This document shows positions 17,989 to 26,138 of a stretch of DNA of 64,000 nt, piece by piece. The DNA lies in the NCBI GenBank assembly GCA_902790375.1, contig CADARY010000002.1, positions 25,488 to 89,487 on the forward strand. The letters run 5' to 3'. The translations under genes were made by a program, and so were the position numbers. This DNA comes from Oscillospiraceae bacterium (lineage in GTDB: Bacteria; Bacillota; Clostridia; Oscillospirales; Oscillospiraceae). Every line of letters starts with the position of its first letter. Within the stretch, counting starts at the first letter, position 1. The notes under the pieces were generated by a model that worked only from the letters and a program-made list of their open reading frames with translations, was not told the origin of the DNA and made no database searches.

Positions 17989-18588
17989 ATGTCATTTTTC
18001 CCTGCATCTCTGGACAATCTTGTCGATCGCTTTGCTTCCCTGCCCGGCATTGGCAGGAAGAGTGCCCAGCGCCTGGCCTTTTACGTCCTGTCTCTGCCTG
18101 ACGGTGAGGCGGAGGCTTTTGCCGACGCGATCCTTGACGCAAAGCGCAATGTGCACTGCTGCCGCATCTGTCAGAACCTGACCGAGGGGGAGATCTGCTC
18201 TGTCTGTGCGAGTGCTGCGCGCGATAAGAGCACCATTTGCGTTGTGTCGGAGCCACGGGATGTGCTCAGCATCGAACGAGGCCGGGAGTATAACGGCACC
18301 TATCATGTGCTGCACGGTGTGCTCAGCCCGATGGGGCACGTGGGACCGGACGATATCCGGATCAAGGAGCTGCTGGTGCGTGTGGCGGAAAACGATGTGG
18401 AAGAGGTCATCATGGCCACGAACCCCGACACGGAGGGGGAGGCCACGGCAATGTATATCTCCCGTCTTCTCAAGCCCTTCGGCGTGAAGACCACGCGCCT
18501 GGCCTACGGGATCCCGGTGGGCTCCAACCTGGAGTTCACGGATGACGCCACGCTGAACCGCGCCATCGAAGGGCGCACCGAGATTTGA
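17989..18588 (+). CDS. recR: recombination mediator RecR
   Basis: 199 residues, normal length. Helix-hairpin-helix LPGIGRKSAQRLAF near residue 18, Cys4 zinc finger CRICQNLTEGEICSVC at about 58-73, Toprim segment VVSEPRDVLSIE and NPDTEGEATAMY, and the C-terminal LAYGIPVGSNLEF Walker-B-like motif. Works with RecF/RecO in loading RecA at gaps. GAGGAAAT precedes ATG. Confidence 0.95.
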   Translation: MSFFPASLDNLVDRFASLPGIGRKSAQRLAFYVLSLPDGEAEAFADAILDAKRNVHCCRICQNLTEGEICSVCASAARDKSTICVVSEPRDVLSIERGREYNGTYHVLHGVLSPMGHVGPDDIRIKELLVRVAENDVEEVIMATNPDTEGEATAMYISRLLKPFGVKTTRLAYGIPVGSNLEFTDDATLNRAIEGRTEI

Positions 18589-18675
18589 TTAGTTTTTGCT
18601 CTGAGCGGTTATATTCTTTTCATATTTGTTTTGTTAATACATATTCAGCCTGAATACATTTGATTGGAGAAATAA

Positions 18676-20334
18676 ATGGTATCTAAGTTAAAAGTAATCC
18701 CACTTGGAGGTCTCGGCGAGATCGGTAAAAATATGTATGCCTATGAGTTCGGCAACGATATCATCGTCGTCGACTGCGGCATGGGCTTCCCGGATGAGGA
18801 TATGTACGGCATTGACAGCGTCTTTCCGGACATTTCCTATCTGCGGGCAAACCAGGAAAAACTGCGCGGCATCATCCTCACCCACGGGCACGAGGATCAT
18901 ATCGGCGCGATTCCCTATGTTTTGCGGGAGCTGGACGTGCCGATCTATACGCTGCCTCTGACCGCGGCGCTCATTGAGCTGAAGCTTGAAGAGCATGATC
19001 TGCTGTACAACACGCAGATCTTTACCAAGAAGACAGGGTCGAGCTTCCGGCTTGGGTGCTTCACGGTGGAATTTATTCACGTCAACCACTCGATCCCGGA
19101 CTCTGCCGCTGTTGCGATTACGACGCCCATCGGCACGGTGATCCACACCGGAGACTATAAGATCGACGTGACGCCGATTTCGGGCAAAATGATCGATCTC
19201 GTCCGCTTTGGCCAGCTCGGAAACGAGGGTGTGCTGGCGCTGATGGGCGAGTCCACCAATGTGGAGGTGCGCGGGCATTCCGACTCTGAGAGCAAGGTGG
19301 GAGAGAGCTTTGACAAGCTCTTTATGGGCTGTGACAAGCGTATCATTATCACGACCTTTGCCTCCAACGTGCATCGCCTGCAGCAGATCATCAATGTCGC
19401 TGCCAAGTACAAGCGCAAGGTGGGCATCACCGGGCGCAGCATGGAGAATGTCCTGCATGTGGCGAATGTTCTGGGCTACATGGATATTCCCGAAAACGTC
19501 ATGGTGGACATTGAAAAGCTCAACAAGCTGCCGCGCAACCAGGCGGTCATCATCTCCACCGGCAGCCAGGGCGAGACCATGTCCGCCCTCTACCGCATGG
19601 CTTTCTCGGAGCACAAGCAGATCAATGTGGACGCCGGAGACCGCGTCATTATCTCCGCCTCCGCCATCCCCGGCAACGAGACCATGATCAGCCGCGTGAT
19701 CGACGAGCTTTTCCACAAGGGCGCCGAGGTCATCTATGACCGCCATACGGATCTGCATGTAACAGGCCACGCCTGCCAGGAAGAGCTGAAGATGATGCTG
19801 GCGCTGACAAAGCCCAAGTTTTTCGTCCCCATCCACGGGGAGCACCGGATGCTGGTCAAGCACGCGGAGCTTGCCAAGCGCATGGGCGTCTTGCCGAAGA
19901 ATATCGTCATCACGGAAAACGGCGGCGTCATCGAGATCACGAAGAAGAGCATCAAGTGTGAAGCGAGCGTTCCTTCCGGCGCGGTTCTGATCGACGGCAG
20001 CGGCGTCGGCGAAGTCGGCAGCGTTGTCCTGCGCGACCGTCATAAGCTCGCAGAGGACGGCATGGTCGTCGTGATCCTGCCCTATTCCACGCACGATCAT
20101 CGGCTTATCTCCGAACCGCAGATCATCACCCGCGGCTTTATCTATGTCAAGGAAGCGGAGAAGCTGATGGAGGAGCTCAAGCGTGTCGCCATGGAATCTG
20201 CCGACACCTGTGCCGCCCAGAATATCAACGACTGGACCGCCATCAAAAACAAAGTGAAAAACAATATCTCCGGCTATCTCTACAAAACAACCCGCAGAAG
20301 CCCCATGATCCTGCCGGTCATTACCGAGATATAA
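18676..20334 (+). CDS. rnjA: ribonuclease J
   Basis: 552 residues. Metallo-beta-lactamase/beta-CASP fold with the zinc motif HGHEDH at residues 70-75, further ligands in HTGDYKID, and beta-CASP motifs including GSQGE and VPIHGEHRML. Degrades and matures RNA by 5'-exo and endonucleolytic cleavage in Firmicutes. The ribosome site TTGGAGAAATAA precedes ATG 18676. Highly G/C-biased third positions create a nearly full-length open frame on the opposite strand, which is not a gene. Confidence 0.95.
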   Translation: MVSKLKVIPLGGLGEIGKNMYAYEFGNDIIVVDCGMGFPDEDMYGIDSVFPDISYLRANQEKLRGIILTHGHEDHIGAIPYVLRELDVPIYTLPLTAALIELKLEEHDLLYNTQIFTKKTGSSFRLGCFTVEFIHVNHSIPDSAAVAITTPIGTVIHTGDYKIDVTPISGKMIDLVRFGQLGNEGVLALMGESTNVEVRGHSDSESKVGESFDKLFMGCDKRIIITTFASNVHRLQQIINVAAKYKRKVGITGRSMENVLHVANVLGYMDIPENVMVDIEKLNKLPRNQAVIISTGSQGETMSALYRMAFSEHKQINVDAGDRVIISASAIPGNETMISRVIDELFHKGAEVIYDRHTDLHVTGHACQEELKMMLALTKPKFFVPIHGEHRMLVKHAELAKRMGVLPKNIVITENGGVIEITKKSIKCEASVPSGAVLIDGSGVGEVGSVVLRDRHKLAEDGMVVVILPYSTHDHRLISEPQIITRGFIYVKEAEKLMEELKRVAMESADTCAAQNINDWTAIKNKVKNNISGYLYKTTRRSPMILPVITEI

Positions 20335-20350
20335 TATCAAATAGATTATA

Positions 20351-20383
20351 AAAAGGCACAGGCGAAAAACCTGTGCCTTTTAT
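20351..20383. terminator. bidirectional terminator between rnjA and the Cpl-7 peptide gene
   Basis: 12-bp perfect stem AAAAGGCACAGG / CCTGTGCCTTTT (20351-20362, 20370-20381) with a 7-nt loop. The A/T ends provide a U-tract on both strands. Confidence 0.88.
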
Positions 20384-20394
20384 ATCCGCTTCAA

Positions 20395-20631
20395 TCAGCC
20401 GAGATAGGGATCCTTGCTGAAGGGGGGATTGTACTGCGTATTTCTGGGCTGGCTGAGAATGTAGTTGACGATCTGCTGAATAGCGTAGGGGTCATAGCCT
20501 GCGGCGCGCAGTCTGTTGATGCGATCCTGGCCGTTGCCGTATTTACCGTCGATCACGTCATATGCAACAGCAATATCGGTCTTCTGTCCGCCTGCAACTG
20601 CAAGCAGCTGATCATCGATCAATCTATTCAT
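20395..20631 (-). CDS. small protein: double-glycine leader motif plus Cpl-7-like wall-binding repeat
   Basis: 78 residues with AAGGAGGA upstream of ATG. The first 15 residues end LAVAGG, resembling the leader of GG-processed bacteriocin-type peptides (L..V.GG). Residues about 20-60 match a Cpl-7 (CW_7) cell-wall-binding repeat: DVIDGKYGNGQDRINRLRAAGYDPYAIQQIVNYIL in outline, with the GNG and RLRAAGYD core. If the leader is real, the mature product would be a ~63-residue secreted wall-binding peptide. No peptidase-ABC exporter is in this window. Function inferred, not demonstrated. Confidence 0.72.
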   Translation of the reverse strand: MNRLIDDQLLAVAGGQKTDIAVAYDVIDGKYGNGQDRINRLRAAGYDPYAIQQIVNYILSQPRNTQYNPPFSKDPYLG

Positions 20632-20738
20632 CTTTATATCCTCCTTATACTGTCTGTTTCATCTGAGAGTGTCTGAAGTATATCATATCAACACACGCCC
20701 TGTCCAGACATGCAGGCCAGTATTAAGAAATCTTCAGG

Positions 20739-21377
20739 TCAGAAGCTGGAGATGCCGTAGCTGTTGACCAGAGCGTCCAGCTTGACCCCGGATTTGCACA
20801 GCGGGCACTGGCTGGCCGGCAGGCACATATAACCCTCAAGCTGCTCGGAGCGGAAAATCGTTGTGATAGGGATACCGGCGCATTCCTCCAGGCAGGAGAA
20901 AATGCTGCACGCGCCAAGGCAGGCGCCGCCGTAATAATGAATCGTCTGGATCGCGCTCTGCACGGTGCCGCCGGTGGTGACGGAGGCCGCCAGCACCAGA
21001 ACGCGGCGGTTGCGGATCAGGTGCGCGGTGTTCTCGCGGAAGATCATCTGTCCGGCCGAGGTGTATTCCGGCGTTACGACATACATGGTGTTATGCTCAT
21101 TGGTGGTGCGTATGCCCGCAGCGGTCATCTCTTCCGCAAGACAGGCGCCCAGCACCTCGGTTCCGTCCAGGCAGAGCACGGTGTCAATGATCATAGAGTG
21201 ATTCAGTTTCATGACCAGCTCCTGCGCCGCCTGACGAGCTTCCGCAAGGCGGTGCTTGGTGTAGGTCATGTCGATATAGTAGTTGATATGGCTGTGGTTG
21301 GTGGCGAAGTGCCCCTTTGCGATACGCAGGGGGATTCGGCTGTACTCGCTGTGGAAATGAATTGTCGGAATAACCAT
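20739..21377 (-). CDS. phosphoribosyltransferase-like protein with altered PRPP motif
   Basis: 212 residues, GGGAGCG upstream of ATG 21377. The fold resembles orotate-type phosphoribosyltransferases. The segment VLVLAASVTTGGTVQ (126-140) occupies the PRPP-binding site, but the two acidic residues normally present (as in VVDDVLTTGGT) are Ala130-Ala131. The C-terminus has a CPLCKSG motif that may bind metal. Loss of the acidic pair suggests weak or no transferase activity and perhaps a regulatory, nucleotide-sensing role. It is separate from its neighbours by about 85-100 bp. Confidence 0.68.
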   Translation of the reverse strand: MVIPTIHFHSEYSRIPLRIAKGHFATNHSHINYYIDMTYTKHRLAEARQAAQELVMKLNHSMIIDTVLCLDGTEVLGACLAEEMTAAGIRTTNEHNTMYVVTPEYTSAGQMIFRENTAHLIRNRRVLVLAASVTTGGTVQSAIQTIHYYGGACLGACSIFSCLEECAGIPITTIFRSEQLEGYMCLPASQCPLCKSGVKLDALVNSYGISSF

Positions 21378-21461
21378 GGTGTCACGCTCCCTTTCTTGAT
21401 AATAAGCGATATTCGAAAAAGCTTTTGCTTTTTTCCTGAAACGGGGAGGCGGCCTGATGAA

Positions 21462-22394
21462 TCAGGCGTTGAGGGCACGAATGATCTCGGGCAGCTTCTC
21501 ATCTACAACGTCGTTGTCAAGCTGGCAGGTGCCGGCGTTATGATGTCCGCCGCCGCCGTACTTGAGGCAGAGCTCGCCGATATCCACTTTTGAGCCCTTG
21601 TTGACGATGGATTTGCCAATCATGACGGCGGTGTTCTGCTTACGGAAGCCCCAGGCCACATGGACGGAGATCTGCGTCTCGGGGAAGAGCGCATAGATCA
21701 TAAAGCGGTTGCCGGCATGGATGACCTCTTCATTTCTCAAATCCAGCACGACCACCTTGTCATAGACCTTTGCAATGCGCAGCAGCTGTTTCTTAAACTC
21801 CTCCGCCTCCTGGAAATAGAGATCGACGCGCTCTTTTACGTCGGGCAGCTGCAGGATCTCATCAATGCTGTGGTTGAGGCAGTAGTCGATCAGCTCCATC
21901 ATCAGGTCATAGTTGGAGATGCGGAAATTGTGGAAGCGGCCGAGGCCTGTGCGTGCATCCATCAGGTAGTGCAGCAGGACCCAGCCCTTCGGGTTCAGGA
22001 TCTCATCCATCGTGAAATCCGCGCTGTCGCCCTTGTCCACGGCATTCATCAGATCGTCGGAGATGCCAGGGAAGGCCTCTCTGCCGCCGTAGTAGTCATA
22101 AACAACGCGGGCAGCGCTGCGGGCGTTGGGATCAATGATCAGCTTGCCGTTGGTCTCAATGGCTTTGAGCCGGTCCACCTCAGACTCATGGTGGTCAAAG
22201 GCGATGGATACTCTGGGATCGTAGGGCAGATTCGTTGTGATATCGTTTTTGGACAGTTCGATCTTCCCGTCCTGCACATCCTTGGGGTGTACGAACTTGA
22301 TCTCGTCGATCAGCTTCAGTTCCTTGAGCATCATGGCGCAGGCCAGACCGTCAAAATCGCTTCTTGTGACAAGTCTTCTTACTTGCTGTTGCAT
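21462..22394 (-). CDS. DHH-family phosphoesterase (exopolyphosphatase-like)
   Basis: 310 residues from ATG 22394, with AGGAGG 7 bp upstream; longer in-frame starts have no ribosome site and overlap the promoter. DHH motifs: TRSDFDGLACA near residue 10, FDHHESEVDR near residue 67, and a C-terminal DHHA1-like GGGGHHNAGTC. Substrate unknown; relatives act on short RNA, cyclic dinucleotides or inorganic polyphosphate. No membrane or PAS domain is present, so it is not a GdpP-type enzyme. Confidence 0.8.
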   Translation of the reverse strand: MQQQVRRLVTRSDFDGLACAMMLKELKLIDEIKFVHPKDVQDGKIELSKNDITTNLPYDPRVSIAFDHHESEVDRLKAIETNGKLIIDPNARSAARVVYDYYGGREAFPGISDDLMNAVDKGDSADFTMDEILNPKGWVLLHYLMDARTGLGRFHNFRISNYDLMMELIDYCLNHSIDEILQLPDVKERVDLYFQEAEEFKKQLLRIAKVYDKVVVLDLRNEEVIHAGNRFMIYALFPETQISVHVAWGFRKQNTAVMIGKSIVNKGSKVDIGELCLKYGGGGHHNAGTCQLDNDVVDEKLPEIIRALNA

Positions 22395-22434
22395 ATCGGG
22401 ACCTCCTGATTTGCTTTCTATTTTGGTTTTATCC

Positions 22435-22464
22435 ATTATATCACAGGCCCCATGCCCTCTGCAA
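22435..22464 (-). promoter_or_regulatory. sigma-A promoter for the DHH phosphoesterase
   Basis: Minus strand TTGCAG (22459-22464), 18 bp, TATAAT (22435-22440) with TG extended -10; 40 bp from the start codon. Confidence 0.75.
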
Positions 22465-22522
22465 TCGCTTTTGCAAAGAAAAATATCTGTCCTTCGAGGA
22501 GAAAAATGAACCACAAATAAGC

Positions 22523-22551
22523 TTGACAAACCGAGCAAAATGCGGTTAATA
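22523..22551 (+). promoter_or_regulatory. sigma-A promoter for the metal exporter gene
   Basis: Perfect TTGACA (22523-22528) followed after 17 bp by TTAATA (22546-22551), or TAATAT with 18 bp. Confidence 0.65.
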
Positions 22552-22594
22552 TAAAAAAGATTGTATTTTCCTTTTATGATGGGAGACGGGGTCT

Positions 22595-23464
22595 TTGCTT
22601 GATATGATAATCGACTGCGCGCTGGATGCGCTGAAGGATGGTGCCTTAAGCATACCGATCCTTTTTGCCGCCTATTACCTGATGGAGCTTCTGGAGCGCA
22701 GCAAGCGCCTGGATGAATCCGTCCTGCATGCCTATTCGGCCAAAGCGGGGCCTGCGATCGGAGGCCTGCTGGGCGTGGTGCCGCAATGCGGCATCTCCGG
22801 CGCGGCGGCTACGCTGTTCTCGACCGGCGCCATCACGGTCGGCACCATGCTGGCCGTCTTCTTTGCCACCTCGGATGAGATGCTTCCGATCATGCTCTCC
22901 TCCATCAGGGAGACGGGCGGTCTCGGCCTCGGGCGAATCCTTGGCATCGTCGCTGCAAAGGCCGGCTGCGGCATTGTGCTGGGCTATCTGGCGGATTTTC
23001 TGTTTGGCCGCTTTTTTGCCCGCAAGGATATTCATTCCTTCTGTGAGCGCGAGCACTGTGAGTGTGAGGAGGAAGAGGGGAGTGCCCTGCATTCTGCCCT
23101 GATTCATACCCTGAAAATTGCCGGAATGCTGATCGTTGTAACCTTCCTGCTGAACCTGATCCTTGCAAACGTGGAACCGGAAAAGCTTTCCGGGACGATC
23201 CTCGCGCAGCCTGTTCTCGGCGCTATGCTGCTGGCGCTGCTTGGCCTGATCCCGAACTGCTCTGTCTCTGTGATCCTGACGCGGGCCTTTCTATCCGGCA
23301 TCATCGGCCTCGGCGGCCTCTTTGCGGGCCTGCTTTCCAATGCGGGCATCGGCATGCTGGTGCTCTTTCGCAGTAACCGGAACATGCGTGAAAATTTCGC
23401 CGTGGTTGGCATCAGCTATGTGTTCTCCGCTCTGAGCGGGATTTTGATCGGGCTGCTCCTGTAA
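22595..23464 (+). CDS. putative heavy-metal/arsenic exporter (ArsP_2-like, 10 TM)
   Basis: 289 residues from TTG 22595 (GGGAG 9 bp upstream; the ATG at 22604 is too far). About eight to ten hydrophobic helices in two pseudo-repeats, each with a GVVPQCGISGAA / GLIPNCSVSVIL core containing a conserved Pro-x-Cys. A central Cys/His/acid-rich loop (HSFCEREHCECEEEE, about 148-163) could bind metal. The family is annotated as putative manganese or arsenic efflux; substrate unproven. Confidence 0.75.
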   Translation: MLDMIIDCALDALKDGALSIPILFAAYYLMELLERSKRLDESVLHAYSAKAGPAIGGLLGVVPQCGISGAAATLFSTGAITVGTMLAVFFATSDEMLPIMLSSIRETGGLGLGRILGIVAAKAGCGIVLGYLADFLFGRFFARKDIHSFCEREHCECEEEEGSALHSALIHTLKIAGMLIVVTFLLNLILANVEPEKLSGTILAQPVLGAMLLALLGLIPNCSVSVILTRAFLSGIIGLGGLFAGLLSNAGIGMLVLFRSNRNMRENFAVVGISYVFSALSGILIGLLL

Positions 23465-23513
23465 TGCAGTGCGGGCCCTGCTCTGGCGCAAACGTGAAAG
23501 GGGAGATACGGGA

Positions 23514-24158
23514 ATGAAAAAGGACAGTCAGGATTCCTCCGGATTTGTGCTGCTGGCGGATTATGTGCCGCACATTGTACAGGAGATCCGCTATTATTCT
23601 ACCTATAATTTCATCGGGGATCGTATCGACGGCTATGAGCAGCCGATTGCCCTGCTGACAAAGGAGGCTGCGAGGGCGCTGAAATCGGTCAGCAACGAGA
23701 TGATGGTCAAGGGTTATCGTCTGAAAATCTATGACGCCTACCGGCCTGATACGGCGGTCAAGCACTTTCTTCTCTGGGGGATCGAGGATACCGATATCCG
23801 TATGAAGCCCTATTTTTATCCCGAAGTTGAAAAGCAGGCGCTGTTTTCTGAGGGCTATATCGCCCGGCGCTCCAGCCACAGCCGCGGCAGCACGGTGGAT
23901 CTCACCCTGCTGGATATGAACACGGGCAGGGAGCTTGATATGGGCAGTCCCTTTGATTTCTTCGGGAAAATCTCACATCCGGACTATCTCGGCATCACGG
24001 AGGAGCAGTATGATAACCGCATGTTCCTGCGCAATGCTATGCTTCGCAACGGCTTTGAACCGATTGCGTGCGAGTGGTGGCACTTCACCCTGCGGGACGA
24101 GCCGTATCCCGACAGTTATTTCAGCTTCCCGGTTTGCAGGGATTCTTTAAGAAAATAA
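23514..24158 (+). CDS. D-alanyl-D-alanine dipeptidase, VanX/DdpX family
   Basis: 214 residues from ATG 23514 with GGGGAGATACGGGA upstream. Zinc-peptidase motifs: SSHSRGSTVDLTLLD (His and Asp zinc ligands, about residues 124-138) and CEWWHF (catalytic Glu and His ligand) near residue 185, plus YDAYRPDTA. No signal peptide, so cytoplasmic. VanX enzymes hydrolyse D-Ala-D-Ala. Without vanH or vanA ligase nearby, a peptidoglycan-recycling or catabolic role is more likely than glycopeptide resistance. Confidence 0.85.
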   Translation: MKKDSQDSSGFVLLADYVPHIVQEIRYYSTYNFIGDRIDGYEQPIALLTKEAARALKSVSNEMMVKGYRLKIYDAYRPDTAVKHFLLWGIEDTDIRMKPYFYPEVEKQALFSEGYIARRSSHSRGSTVDLTLLDMNTGRELDMGSPFDFFGKISHPDYLGITEEQYDNRMFLRNAMLRNGFEPIACEWWHFTLRDEPYPDSYFSFPVCRDSLRK

Positions 24159-24168
24159 AAAAAAACAC

Positions 24169-24197
24169 TTGACACTTTAAATCGTTGGTGTTACCAT
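24169..24197 (+). promoter_or_regulatory. sigma-A promoter of the T-box/trpB2 transcript
   Basis: TTGACA (24169-24174), 17 bp, TACCAT (24192-24197). The transcript would start near 24204, just before stem I of the T-box. Confidence 0.7.
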
Positions 24198-24203
24198 GTG
24201 TTC

Positions 24204-24479
24204 ATAAACCAAGGAGCGGGAAGAGTAGTCCGCAGGCTGTTCCTTATCAGAGAGCTGCCGCATGGTGCGAGGCAGCAGGGAATGCGCGGATGAATGGACC
24301 CGTGAGGGCAAACAGAACGGGGGATATCCCCTCAGTATGGGCGACGGAGCTGGCGATCCGTTATAACAGGGCCGACGTGTGACTGCACGTAAGAGGGGGC
24401 GCATCTGCGCCAAGCCGGGTGGTACCGCAGGAGCTTTGCTCTTGTCCCTGCATTTTGCAGAGGCAAGGGCTTTTGTTTT
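24204..24479 (+). promoter_or_regulatory. T-box riboswitch, tryptophan specifier (UGG)
   Basis: The leader contains the T-box core GGGTGGTACCGC at 24417-24428, an AGAGAG bulge motif in stem I (near 24249-24255) and, in the specifier region GAATGGACC, the codon TGG at 24295-24297. That predicts tRNA-Trp as the effector. It ends in a terminator hairpin at 24438-24479 that would compete with the antiterminator. Uncharged tRNA-Trp should promote read-through into trpB2. This is the only T-box recognised in the window. Confidence 0.92.
24438..24479 (+). terminator. T-box leader terminator
   Basis: 15-bp stem with two G-U pairs and one mismatch (24438-24452 with 24456-24470), followed by TTTTGTTTT. 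Confidence 0.82.
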
Positions 24480-24511
24480 GCCTCTGACACTATCGAAAAG
24501 GAGCGATCCCC

Positions 24512-25888
24512 ATGTCTGAAAACAAAATCCCCTACAAAACCTATCTGGATGAAAATGAAATTCCGAAGGCCTGGTACAATCTCCGGGCTGATATGAAGAC
24601 GAAGCCGGCGCCGCTTCTCAATCCCGGCACCGGAAAGCCCCTCACGGCAGAAGAGCTCACGCCCATTTTCTGCGAGGAGCTGGTCAGACAGGAGCTGGAC
24701 AACGACACCGCATATTTCCCCATCCCGCAGGATATCGTGGACTTTTACAGGATGTACCGCCCGTCGCCCTTGGTGCGCGCCTACTGCCTGGAGAAGGTGC
24801 TGGACACCCCGGCGAAGATCTATTATAAATTTGAGGGCAATAACACCTCCGGCAGCCACAAGCTCAACTCCGCCATTGCCCAGGCCTATTATGCCAAGCA
24901 GCAGGGACTCAAGGGCGTTACCACCGAGACCGGCGCCGGACAGTGGGGTACGGCTCTTTCCATGGCCTGTGCCTACCTGGGACTGGACTGCAAGGTCTTC
25001 ATGGTCAAGGTGAGCTATGAGCAGAAGCCCTTCCGCCGGGAGGTCATGCGCACCTACGGCGCCAGCGTGACCCCGTCCCCCTCCACGGAGACGGCGGTGG
25101 GAAGAAAGATCCTTGCCGAGCATCCCGGTACCACCGGCTCTCTCGGCTGCGCGATCTCGGAGGCGGTAGAAGTTGCCACCCAAACCCCGGGCTACCGCTA
25201 CGTATTGGGGAGCGTTCTCAACCAGGTTCTGCTGCATCAGAGCATCATCGGTCTTGAGGCGAAGGCGGCCTTTGACAAGATCGGTGTCAAGCCTGATATC
25301 ATCATCGGCTGTGCCGGCGGCGGCTCCAATCTGGGCGGCTTGATTTCTCCCTTCATGGGTGAGAAGCTCCGGGGCGAGGCTGACTACCGCTTTATCGCTG
25401 TGGAGCCCGCTTCCTGCCCGAGCTTTACGCGCGGCAGGTTCGCCTATGACTTCTGCGATACCGGCATGATCTGCCCGCTTGCAAAAATGTATACGCTGGG
25501 CAGCGGGTTCATTCCCTCGCCGAACCACGCGGGCGGCCTGCGCTTCCACGGTATGTCCACGATCCTCAGCCAGCTCTATCACGACGGGCTCATGGAGGCC
25601 CGCGCGGTGGAACAGACCTCGGTCTTTGAGGCGGCGGAGCTCTTCGCCCGGTCGGAAGGCATCCTGCCCGCGCCGGAGAGCAGCCACGCCATCCGAGTGG
25701 CTATCGACGAGGCCATGCGCTGCAAAGAGACAGGGGGGGAGAAGAACATCCTCTTCGGTCTCACCGGCACCGGCTATTTCGATCTGTTGGCCTATCAGAA
25801 GTATAACGACGGTGAGATGAGCGACTACATTCCCACTGACGCAGACCTGGAGCGCGGTTTTGCCGGGCTTCCCAAGGTCGAGGAATAA
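24512..25888 (+). CDS. trpB2: TrpB2-type tryptophan synthase beta chain
   Basis: 458 residues, longer than ordinary TrpB (~400), as usual for the TrpB2 branch. Lys117 in EGNNTSGSHKLNSA should bind PLP; TETGAGQWG provides the catalytic glutamate region and GCAGGGSNLGG the phosphate-binding loop. TrpB2 condenses indole and serine to tryptophan and typically works without TrpA, so indole salvage is plausible. Regulation by the upstream Trp T-box fits. No other trp gene is nearby. Confidence 0.92.
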   Translation: MSENKIPYKTYLDENEIPKAWYNLRADMKTKPAPLLNPGTGKPLTAEELTPIFCEELVRQELDNDTAYFPIPQDIVDFYRMYRPSPLVRAYCLEKVLDTPAKIYYKFEGNNTSGSHKLNSAIAQAYYAKQQGLKGVTTETGAGQWGTALSMACAYLGLDCKVFMVKVSYEQKPFRREVMRTYGASVTPSPSTETAVGRKILAEHPGTTGSLGCAISEAVEVATQTPGYRYVLGSVLNQVLLHQSIIGLEAKAAFDKIGVKPDIIIGCAGGGSNLGGLISPFMGEKLRGEADYRFIAVEPASCPSFTRGRFAYDFCDTGMICPLAKMYTLGSGFIPSPNHAGGLRFHGMSTILSQLYHDGLMEARAVEQTSVFEAAELFARSEGILPAPESSHAIRVAIDEAMRCKETGGEKNILFGLTGTGYFDLLAYQKYNDGEMSDYIPTDADLERGFAGLPKVEE

Positions 25889-25908
25889 CACGATCGGAAA
25901 GAACGAAC

Positions 25909-26088
25909 ATGAATGAAAAGAACAAACTGAGCGACAATCGTCTTGACAATGTGAACGGCGGCGCACGCCCCAAATATGTCAGCAGCTTTTTCTGCGAGAA
26001 ATGCGGCAAGACCATCCATCTCAACGGGGTCTACACACTGGAAAAAGCGATCAAGGATCACGACCAAAAGGTACACAGCGGAAAATAA
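25909..26088 (+). CDS. 59-aa zinc-finger-like peptide with double-glycine leader motif
   Basis: Starts 20 bp after trpB2, GGAAAGAACG upstream of ATG 25909. The N-terminus LSDNRLDNVNGG (7-18) matches the pattern of GG-type leaders (LS..eLd.V.GG). The rest carries CEKCGK and HDQKVH, spaced like a small C2H2 zinc finger (residues about 29-56). It may be read through from trpB2 before the terminator at 26101. Either a secreted GG peptide or a small DNA/RNA-binding protein; cannot decide. Confidence 0.65.
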   Translation: MNEKNKLSDNRLDNVNGGARPKYVSSFFCEKCGKTIHLNGVYTLEKAIKDHDQKVHSGK

Positions 26089-26100
26089 TACGAAGTGAGA

Positions 26101-26128
26101 CAGCGCCCCGCAGCCGCGGGGCGCTGTT
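26101..26128 (+). terminator. terminator after the trpB2 unit
   Basis: Perfect 11-bp GC-rich stem (26101-26111 with 26116-26126), tetraloop AGCC, followed by a short T stretch (TTGTG). The poor U-tract makes it a moderate candidate. Confidence 0.6.
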
Positions 26129-26138
26129 GTGATCAATA

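Noticed and set aside
18688-20340. 550-codon open frame on the strand opposite rnjA, and similar long antisense frames over tgt, truB, fba and others
   Set aside because: They mirror the high-GC third-position bias of well-identified genes, have no ribosome site and give low-complexity, family-less proteins.
23514-24158. Vancomycin-resistance cluster
   Set aside because: Only a VanX-like gene is present; no VanA-type ligase, VanH or two-component system in the surrounding sequence.
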